Shown: positions 36,340 through 42,267 of the stretch, in pieces
How the letters are laid out: every line of letters starts with the position of its first letter
How positions within the stretch are numbered: position 1 is the first letter of the stretch
Assembly: GCA_024642545.1 (NCBI GenBank)
Contig: JAHEAW010000005.1
Coordinates: 1 to 42,267, forward strand
Direction of reading: 5' to 3'
Length of the DNA stretch: 42,267 nt
Source of the DNA: Erythrobacteraceae bacterium
GTDB taxonomy: Bacteria > Pseudomonadota > Alphaproteobacteria > Sphingomonadales > Sphingomonadaceae
Position numbers and translations under genes: made by a program
The notes under the pieces: model-generated
The model's input: the letters and a program-made list of their open reading frames with translations, nothing else
Database searches by the model: none
Told to the model about the DNA's origin: nothing

Positions 36340-36425
36340 ATTTTGAACTATCCTCCAATCGCCGCAGATGCACAAGGGGATTCACAGAAAACATTACTAA
36401 ATCACATCGCATTTTGAAACGTAAA

Positions 36426-37628
36426 TCATAATCCCAACACTGATTTGGCAATAATATTCTTCTGGACTTCGTTTGAACCACCAAAAATTGTTGAGGCCCG
36501 ATTATTGAGATAACGGCCCATTGCCACTTGTGCTGCATCGCTACCAATCGGTTCGGGCGCTTCATTTCCGTAAAGCGGGCGTTCGAGCGGCAATTGCAAT
36601 GCATCATAGCCAAGCAATTCCAAGCGCAGTTCATCCACCCTCTGCCCCAGATTCGCGCCTAGCAATTTGGTGAGCGATGTTTGCGGGCCCGGAGTGCGGC
36701 CTTTGGCAAGTTCAGCCAGAATGCGCAGCTCGGTCACTTCCAGCGCCTCTGCCTCGATCCGCAACCGGGCGATCTTTTCGCGGGTAGCCTGATATCCACC
36801 CAAAGCACCGTTCAGGCCCGAGGGTTGCTGCTCGGCCAGCGCAGTCAATTCGTCGATATTCCTGAGCAAACGCGGCGCAAAGCACGATCCGCCGCGCTCA
36901 TTCTCGAGCAGGAATTTGGCAATTGTCCAACCTTGGCCCTCTTCCCCGATTCGATTGTCGACAGGCGTTCTGGCATCGGTGAAGAACACCTGATTGACCT
37001 CGTGATCTCCTGACATCGACACGATCGGTGAAACTTCGATCCCTGGCTGATCCATCGGGACCAGCACAAAGCTGATGCCTTGCTGCTTCTTGCCGCTGGA
37101 ATCTGTCCGTACCAGTGCGAATATCCAGTTTGCGTGATGCGCCTGTGTGGTCCAGATTTTGGACCCGTTTATGACATACTCGCCACCTTCACGCCGGGCG
37201 GAAGTCTTCAGCGAAGCCAGATCAGAGCCGCTACCTGGTTCAGAATAACCCTGACACCAGAAATCTTCTGCATTGAGAATTCCAGGCAAAAAACGCTGCT
37301 TTTGTTCAGGCGTTCCAAACGCACAAATTACCGGACCAACCAGCCGCAAACCCATGATCGACAGCGAAGGCGCACCCGCCAAGGCGCATTCCTTTTCGAA
37401 AATGAACTTCTGCGTAGGCGTCCAGCCGGTCCCGCCATCCTCGACCGGCCAGAAATAGGCCAGCCAACCTTTTTGATTGAGAATCCGGTGCCATTCGAGC
37501 CCAATGTCGGGGTCGACAAACACCCCTGGGGATCGGCGCGCGCCATCGCGCAGCCGGTCCGGCAAACTGTCCGCAAGAAAGCGTCGCACTTCGTCCCGAA
37601 ACGCCAGGTCCGCTGGCGAAAAATCCAT
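36426..37628 (-). CDS. Acyl-CoA dehydrogenase, larger partner
   Basis: FAD enzyme of 400 residues that introduces an alpha,beta double bond into an acyl-CoA. Segments WCQGYSEPGSGSDLA, SKIWTTQAHHANW and IFGGSNEVQKNIIAK are family marks. The MCAD-type catalytic Glu position reads IFGG, so the base is probably the Glu within LLENERGG, as in isovaleryl-CoA- and steroid-type ACADs. I chose ATG 37628, ten bases after the ThuA stop; the track start would run through the ThuA gene. Size suggests pairing with the 363-residue ACAD at the head of the operon. Confidence 0.92.
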   Translation of the reverse strand: MDFSPADLAFRDEVRRFLADSLPDRLRDGARRSPGVFVDPDIGLEWHRILNQKGWLAYFWPVEDGGTGWTPTQKFIFEKECALAGAPSLSIMGLRLVGPVICAFGTPEQKQRFLPGILNAEDFWCQGYSEPGSGSDLASLKTSARREGGEYVINGSKIWTTQAHHANWIFALVRTDSSGKKQQGISFVLVPMDQPGIEVSPIVSMSGDHEVNQVFFTDARTPVDNRIGEEGQGWTIAKFLLENERGGSCFAPRLLRNIDELTALAEQQPSGLNGALGGYQATREKIARLRIEAEALEVTELRILAELAKGRTPGPQTSLTKLLGANLGQRVDELRLELLGYDALQLPLERPLYGNEAPEPIGSDAAQVAMGRYLNNRASTIFGGSNEVQKNIIAKSVLGL

Positions 37629-37638
37629 ATCCACGAGA

Positions 37639-38397
37639 TCAGTCCCCTTCGCGCATTGCCCAGCCGATCCCGCGTCGTAGCAGATCGTAATAGACATCGT
37701 AATTCCACGCGCACATTTCCTTATGCGGGTAGAAATCCTGCATCCCCGGCAGATCATAGTGGCCGCGGCAATGCCCCAGCGCATTATACACAATGCGGCC
37801 CTCACCAATGTCCCTGATATAGAGGACAGGAACCACTGCATTGTCCCACTTGTCCTGCACAAAACCGGTCGCCTCGCCATCAAACCTTGTATGCATCAGG
37901 GTATGAATATCAGCCGTGGTGTTGGACAAATAGAGCTCATCGACAATCTCGAAATCATCAATTCCGCGCGTCAGTTCATGGTCCCGGTCAGCCACCTCAA
38001 TAGTGAATTTGCCGATCGGCGGATGCGCCTTGAACTGGGTGCCGAGCATTTCCATCACGTCCGGGCGAGTGTCAGGGGCATCGACCAATCCATCTTCGGT
38101 AAAGACGAGAATCGAATTGGTACCATGCAGTGCAAGCCACTTGCCGCCCTTCTCGAGCCACGCGCGGATCGCCCTTGCCTCTACCTCACTGGGCATCAGA
38201 TCGCAGGTATAGCTGATCAGGAACCGGCACTGGTCGAGCCGCGCCGTGTCAGCGTAATCACAGGCCACAGTGGTCCGAATATGCGGATGCTCGGCCAGCA
38301 GCTTGAGCACTTCCAGCCGCGCATGATCGATATCGTGATACTTGCCCGCCGCGACAAAATGCGCGTCAATTCTGGTTGTAGGTTGTTCGCCCATCAT
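37639..38397 (-). CDS. ThuA-domain protein
   Basis: A 252-residue glutamine-amidotransferase-like ThuA fold protein. Visible segments are SYTCDLMPSEVEARAIRAWL, GGKWLALHGTN and a C-terminal GRIVYNALGHCRGHYD. ThuA is named for trehalose utilisation, but family members lack a confirmed common reaction. The start ATG 38397 nearly touches the SDR stop (38399). Its place between an SDR and an ACAD in a seven-gene coupled operon implies work on the same acyl-CoA or hydroxylated substrate and not on trehalose. Confidence 0.87.
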   Translation of the reverse strand: MMGEQPTTRIDAHFVAAGKYHDIDHARLEVLKLLAEHPHIRTTVACDYADTARLDQCRFLISYTCDLMPSEVEARAIRAWLEKGGKWLALHGTNSILVFTEDGLVDAPDTRPDVMEMLGTQFKAHPPIGKFTIEVADRDHELTRGIDDFEIVDELYLSNTTADIHTLMHTRFDGEATGFVQDKWDNAVVPVLYIRDIGEGRIVYNALGHCRGHYDLPGMQDFYPHKEMCAWNYDVYYDLLRRGIGWAMREGD

Positions 38398-38398
38398 C

Positions 38399-39169
38399 TT
38401 AGTCCCTGATCGATCCGCCGCCATCGACAGTAAAGTCGCAGCCGGTTGTAAAGCTGGCATCATCGCTGGCAAGGAAGACAACGGCACGCGCCACTTCTTC
38501 CGGCTCGCCAATCCGGTTCATCGGATGGGTTGCGGCAAAGGCGGTTTCGACTTCGTCGGGCGACATTGGACCGGCATTCTGGTAGCGTACATACATCGGT
38601 GTGCGAATGGCGCCGGGATGAACCATATTGGCGCGAATGGGAACGCCCCGTGAAGCGCAATCGAGCGCTATTGAACGGGTCAGCCCGACGAGTCCCGCCT
38701 TCGAAGCACTATAAGCGGCAACAAATGCGGCTGCGCGCAGCGCGATCATCGAGCCGATGTTGACGATCGCGGCTGGCTCGCCCGCCGCTTCCATCGCTGG
38801 CAGAGCAGCACGGCAGCCATAATACGGACCGTTGAGATTGATATCGATGGTTCGCTGCCACGTATCGAGCGGACCGTCGACGACATTGCCGGGTTCAGAG
38901 ATGCCTGCGATATTGCACAGCACGGTCAACTTGCCAAAGCGTGCCACCGTTGCTGCAACGGCCCTGTACCACTGGTCAAGATCGCGCACGTCAAGCGCGA
39001 ATGCTTCGGCATTCGCGCCTAATTCCTGGGCAAGCTTTTGCGCCTTGTCGATCTGGACATCGCATAGCATCACGCGGCCGCCTTCGCTCACGATCTGCCG
39101 CGCAACAGCAGCGCCGATTCCTTCCGCGCCGCCTGTTATCAGCGCAACTTTGCCGCTCATCCGTCCCAT
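38399..39169 (-). CDS. SDR-family oxidoreductase
   Basis: Classical short-chain dehydrogenase of 256 residues with TGGAEGIG, CNIAG, the Ser in NIGSMIA and YSASK. The catalytic set is complete. In the operon it follows the thiolase-like gene by nine bases and would fit oxidation of a hydroxyacyl-CoA or ring hydroxyl. Substrate not assigned. Confidence 0.92.
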   Translation of the reverse strand: MGRMSGKVALITGGAEGIGAAVARQIVSEGGRVMLCDVQIDKAQKLAQELGANAEAFALDVRDLDQWYRAVAATVARFGKLTVLCNIAGISEPGNVVDGPLDTWQRTIDINLNGPYYGCRAALPAMEAAGEPAAIVNIGSMIALRAAAFVAAYSASKAGLVGLTRSIALDCASRGVPIRANMVHPGAIRTPMYVRYQNAGPMSPDEVETAFAATHPMNRIGEPEEVARAVVFLASDDASFTTGCDFTVDGGGSIRD

Positions 39170-39178
39170 CGTCTGCTC

Positions 39179-40324
39179 CTAGCGCTGAAGAATAGCCACG
39201 CCCGAAAGGCCCGGCGCGCCATAGACATGGCTGTAAGCGGTCTTGGGGCCATCGGGCACTTGCCGTGCCCCGCCCCGGCCGCGCAATTGCTGCACGTTTT
39301 CATAGACCTGGCGCAGGCCCGATGCCCCGATTGGCTCCCCGCAAGCAAGACAGCCGCCGTCAGTATTGACCGGCAGACTACCATTCAGCTCAGTTCGCCC
39401 TTCGGCCAGCCACACTTCCTGTTCGCCGTCCGCACAAAAGCCGTTTTCAGCCATATGCATGATCTCTGCGCCCGATTCGGTATCCTGCAACTGCGCCACG
39501 TCGATATCTTCCGGACCGATTCCGGCAATTTCAAACGCCGCCCTGGATGCAAGCTCGGTCGGCTTTCCGCCGCCTTCGACGCTGATGCCCGGTTGGAACA
39601 CTTCAAAACTGTTGGGCGGCCGCGTGCGCACTGCGACACTGGCAATCCGCACACCGTCTGCACCCAGTTCGCGCATTTTTTTCTCGCTCGCAAGAATCAG
39701 CGCAACGCCGCCCTCAGCGGGCGAGCAAAACATATATTTGGTCAGCGGATCATTGATCATGGGCGCGTTCATGATCGTGTCGAGATCAATCTCGCTGCGC
39801 CGCCAGGCATGATCGGTCTTCGCCCCGTTGCGAAACGCCTTTTCCGCAACCCGTCCCAGCGTTGTTCGCGTAATGCCATGCAACTGCATGTAGCGCTGGA
39901 TCTTGAGCGCGAAGAATTGCGTGGTCAGCATCATCCCGGTCTGGCCGTACCATTCGGGCAAACCATAGGCCTTGGGGTCGGCATTGAACGCTCCCCGGTC
40001 ATGCTTGTCGAAGCCTGTTGCGATGGCAAGATCATACGCGCCCGAAGCCACCGCATATTGCGCCGAAGCCAGCGCACTGCCGCCCGTCGCGCAGCCATTG
40101 GCGACATTGATGAACGGCAGGCCAGTCAACCCCAGTTCATTGACCATCACATCAGCAGAGCCAGACGAGGCGGACCCGCCATAAGCACATTCTATATCCG
40201 ACCAGTCGAGCCCGGCATCGCCCAATGCCTGACGTACTGCAAACACACCTTGTTCGCGGCCTGAACGCTCAGGCGTCCGGCCGAACGGGTGAATACCCGC
40301 GCCGATTATATAAACATCGCTCAT
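39179..40324 (-). CDS. Thiolase-fold protein, probable Ltp2-like aldolase
   Basis: A 381-residue member of the SCP2/lipid-transfer thiolase branch. The nucleophile-position Cys78 lies in NGCATGGSAL. However, the usual catalytic His of GHPxGATG is Glu330 (CGEPIGASG), and the second thiolase Cys near the C terminus is absent (HVYGAPGLSG). These changes fit retro-aldolases such as Ltp2 of steroid side-chain degradation better than a true thiolase. Such proteins act together with a DUF35 partner, and the DUF35 gene is immediately upstream, overlapping by ATGA. Confidence 0.88.
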   Translation of the reverse strand: MSDVYIIGAGIHPFGRTPERSGREQGVFAVRQALGDAGLDWSDIECAYGGSASSGSADVMVNELGLTGLPFINVANGCATGGSALASAQYAVASGAYDLAIATGFDKHDRGAFNADPKAYGLPEWYGQTGMMLTTQFFALKIQRYMQLHGITRTTLGRVAEKAFRNGAKTDHAWRRSEIDLDTIMNAPMINDPLTKYMFCSPAEGGVALILASEKKMRELGADGVRIASVAVRTRPPNSFEVFQPGISVEGGGKPTELASRAAFEIAGIGPEDIDVAQLQDTESGAEIMHMAENGFCADGEQEVWLAEGRTELNGSLPVNTDGGCLACGEPIGASGLRQVYENVQQLRGRGGARQVPDGPKTAYSHVYGAPGLSGVAILQR

Positions 40325-40725
40325 GAGCTGATCTCCGGCCGAAAGGCGAATGTGCTGTGGCGGTCATTGAAAGGCACGATGCAGAATTCCATCGGCATAC
40401 CCAGATTGAGCTGATCCAGCGTCGCCCCGACAATGCGGGTTTCGACAATCACTTCGCCCGGAATTTCAACGTAGCCCAGCAAATAGGGTTCAAAATCCTG
40501 CGGTCCCTCACCCGGCCCTTCGTAAGGCGATTTGGGCCGGAAATCCTGACTGGTCCACGACCACAGCCGTCCACGCCGCGGCAGCGGATGACGCTCAACC
40601 CCGGTGGCTGCATCGCCAGTGGGCATGGGAAACACCACTTTGCCGCTGGGGAGTTTGCCCGCGACCAGACGGGGGCTTTCTTCATCGGTCCACAGTTCCG
40701 GGTCGATTGGCTCTAGTGCGCCCAT
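40321..40725 (-). CDS. DUF35 OB-fold protein without zinc-ribbon cysteines
   Basis: A 134-residue protein of the DUF35 type, with the OB-fold part seen in LLGYVEIPGEVIVETRIVG and the C-terminal EFCIVPFNDRHSTFAF. Members normally start with a rubredoxin-like zinc ribbon of four Cys; here the matching region (LVAGKLPSGKVVFP...HPLPRRG) has none. DUF35 proteins form complexes with thiolase-fold partners and may deliver or shape the acyl-CoA site. A GTG codon precedes the chosen ATG; either start overlaps the ACAD stop. Confidence 0.85.
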   Translation of the reverse strand: MGALEPIDPELWTDEESPRLVAGKLPSGKVVFPMPTGDAATGVERHPLPRRGRLWSWTSQDFRPKSPYEGPGEGPQDFEPYLLGYVEIPGEVIVETRIVGATLDQLNLGMPMEFCIVPFNDRHSTFAFRPEISS

Positions 40726-41816
40726 CACGCTGCCTCCGCATAATGAGTGAAGCTGGCACCGCTATCCCCAAACAGTTTTTCCAGCAGCAAAGCGCGCTTA
40801 AGCGCATGGCCGATAGCGAGTTCATCGGTGATACCCATACCGCCGTGCATCTGCACTGCCTCGCGCCCGATGAGGAGCGCGTTTTGGGCAACATAACTCT
40901 TCGTACCGGACGCAAGCTGCGACCATAAGGCTGGGTCAGAACGATCTGCCAGCGCCGTCCTTAGCAGCATCGAGCGCGACTGCTCGAGCGCGGCATAGCA
41001 ATCCACCAGCCGATGCTGCAGCACCTGGAAACTGCCGATGGCGACCCCGAACTGTTCGCGCTGCTTCACATAAGCGAGCGTTTCATCGAGCAATCGCTGC
41101 CCAAGGCCAAGCAGCTCTGCCGCCGCCAACAGACGCGTTTCGGCGATGGTCATATCAAATCCGCTCTGGTCAAGATCCAGTTTAGCCGCACCTTCCAGCT
41201 TTACAGCCCGCAGAAAAACCTCGCCTGCGTGACTACCGTCAACCGCAGCATAGGGCCGAACCTCCAGACCTTCGGCACCTGCCGGGACGACCAGCAGCGT
41301 AAGCGCTCCGTCAAGATTGGCCGTGACAATGAATATGTCAGCAATTGCTGCACCAGGCACGAATGTCTTCTCGCCATGGAGAACAAAGCCGCCGCCGCCG
41401 CTCGTTTCTACGCGGGTCTGGCAAGGCATCAGATTGAAGCGCTGAGCGCGCTCGGCAAATGCGAATGCGGCGATTTGCGAACCTTCGAGCACGTCTGAAA
41501 GATATGTCTTATCGCCCCCACGCGCGAGCAGCATGGCAGGCAAAGCGCCGTTTTCCAGCCACGGATCTGGAGCATTTCCGGTACCCAGCGCTTCGGCAAT
41601 CACCGCCAGGTCAATCAGCGATCCACCCATCCCGCCCACTGCTTCATCTGCCGCCAAAGCGATCAGGCCAAGCTCGGCCAGATGCTGCCAGCGGCTGCGG
41701 TCATAGCCGCCCGCCATGCGGCGCAGCACCCGCCGCGCCGCAACATCGACCGGCGCGACGAATTTTTCCACTGCCGCCTTGAACAACTCCTGTTCTTCGG
41801 AAAGGTCGAAATTCAT
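40725..41816 (-). CDS. Acyl-CoA dehydrogenase, smaller partner
   Basis: A 363-residue ACAD-fold protein with the QMHGGMGITDE motif near the C terminus and the SFQVLQHRLVD segment. At the place of the catalytic Glu seen in the larger ACAD, this one reads AETRLLAAAELLG. It therefore may lack a base of its own. The sizes (400 and 363) resemble the alpha2beta2 ACADs of actinobacterial steroid degradation, where only one subunit carries the base. It overlaps both the P450 stop and the DUF35 start. Confidence 0.9.
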   Translation of the reverse strand: MNFDLSEEQELFKAAVEKFVAPVDVAARRVLRRMAGGYDRSRWQHLAELGLIALAADEAVGGMGGSLIDLAVIAEALGTGNAPDPWLENGALPAMLLARGGDKTYLSDVLEGSQIAAFAFAERAQRFNLMPCQTRVETSGGGGFVLHGEKTFVPGAAIADIFIVTANLDGALTLLVVPAGAEGLEVRPYAAVDGSHAGEVFLRAVKLEGAAKLDLDQSGFDMTIAETRLLAAAELLGLGQRLLDETLAYVKQREQFGVAIGSFQVLQHRLVDCYAALEQSRSMLLRTALADRSDPALWSQLASGTKSYVAQNALLIGREAVQMHGGMGITDELAIGHALKRALLLEKLFGDSGASFTHYAEAA

Positions 41817-42267
41817 GCAGCTCGCTCGAAAGTCAGCGGCAGTTTGGTAACGCCGCGCAGCAGGATATTGGGCAGGACCGTAATACCATCTGGGTCTGCC
41901 AGCTGAAAGTTGGCCAGCCGCGCAAGAATTTCGTCAAAGGCAACGAACATCTCCTTGCGGCTGAGCATATTGCCAACGCACATATGCGGCCCCTTGCCAA
42001 AGGCGAGGTGCGCACGTGCATTGGCCCGTTCAACATCAAACGTATCGGGATTTTCGAATTTTGATGGATCGCGATTGGCGGCGGCATAGCGCAGCTGGAG
42101 CATTGACCCAGCCGGAATCGAAACGCCACCCAGTTCGCTATCCTGCTTGACCACACGCCACATGCCTGCAGTGGGCGTTTCATACCGTAGCGCCTCTTCG
42201 ACCATATTCTGGATCAGCTTGGGATTGCGTCCACCAGCAGCTGCCCTGGCCTTTTCCATCTGCTCCG
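41813..42267 (-). CDS. Cytochrome P450 (C-terminal part, cut by window end)
   Basis: The last ~150 residues of a P450; the frame stays open to the right edge, so the track's ATG at 42259 is not the true start. The ExxR motif is in EEALRYE and the heme-binding loop is FGKGPHMCVGNMLSR. P450s of such clusters hydroxylate a terminal or ring carbon. Its stop overlaps the ACAD start (ATGA), so it belongs to the same operon. The family cannot be set from this part. Confidence 0.92.
   Translation of the reverse strand, partial: EQMEKARAAAGGRNPKLIQNMVEEALRYETPTAGMWRVVKQDSELGGVSIPAGSMLQLRYAAANRDPSKFENPDTFDVERANARAHLAFGKGPHMCVGNMLSRKEMFVAFDEILARLANFQLADPDGITVLPNILLRGVTKLPLTFERAA

Noticed and set aside
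36426-37883. Extended 485-residue start for the larger ACAD
   Set aside because: The first 85 residues lie inside the ThuA gene in another frame and have no ACAD character.

Overview
The window looks like the chromosome of an alphaproteobacterium of the order Sphingomonadales (Novosphingobium, Sphingobium or Erythrobacteraceae type). The reasons are moderately high GC, heavy translational coupling (many ATGA or 1-base overlaps), a hisC/tyrC-type pair as known from Zymomonas, metX followed by metW, and a large TonB-dependent receptor beside Rieske oxygenases, short-chain dehydrogenases and a Spinster-like MFS transporter. This placement is an inference from gene content, not from an alignment. 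I found no rRNA, tRNA, CRISPR array, transposase or integrase.

Left part (1-18.2 kb) is mostly housekeeping. It holds glutathione-dependent formaldehyde detoxification (frmA, a VOC protein, S-formylglutathione hydrolase); methionine synthesis (metX-metW, minus strand); aromatic amino acid and histidine synthesis (hisC-tyrC); an ftsE-ftsX-ydcF-plsC minus-strand operon; a zinc-ribbon membrane protein; a small secreted protein; a tripartite NodT/MacA/MacB-like efflux operon; an aldehyde dehydrogenase; and moaA.

Right part (18.2-42.3 kb) is an accessory catabolic region. A short-chain dehydrogenase (SDR) diverges from an E1alpha-E1beta-E2 2-oxoacid/acyloin dehydrogenase operon. Next come a TonB-dependent receptor and a Rieske oxygenase (minus), then SDR-MFS and a second operon SDR-E1alpha-E1beta-lipoyl carrier-SnoaL (plus). 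A NmrA-like protein and a second Rieske oxygenase (minus) diverge from a VOC protein. Last is a tightly coupled minus-strand operon, P450-ACAD-DUF35-thiolase/aldolase-SDR-ThuA-ACAD, followed by a LuxR-type regulator. The P450 is cut by the window edge.

Together the right part could import a hydrophobic substrate (TonB receptor, MFS), hydroxylate it (two Rieske enzymes, P450), oxidise alcohols (four SDRs) and shorten a CoA-activated side chain (two ACADs plus a thiolase-fold protein that resembles steroid side-chain aldolases more than true thiolases). It could also cleave a 2-oxo or acyloin intermediate with thiamine-dependent E1 modules. A steroid, bile-acid, terpenoid or similar alicyclic substrate fits, but the sequence does not identify it. 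The most unusual points are two E1 modules within about 12 kb sharing one E2 that has tandem subunit-binding domains, a free 76-residue lipoyl carrier, and several family members with altered catalytic or metal-binding residues.
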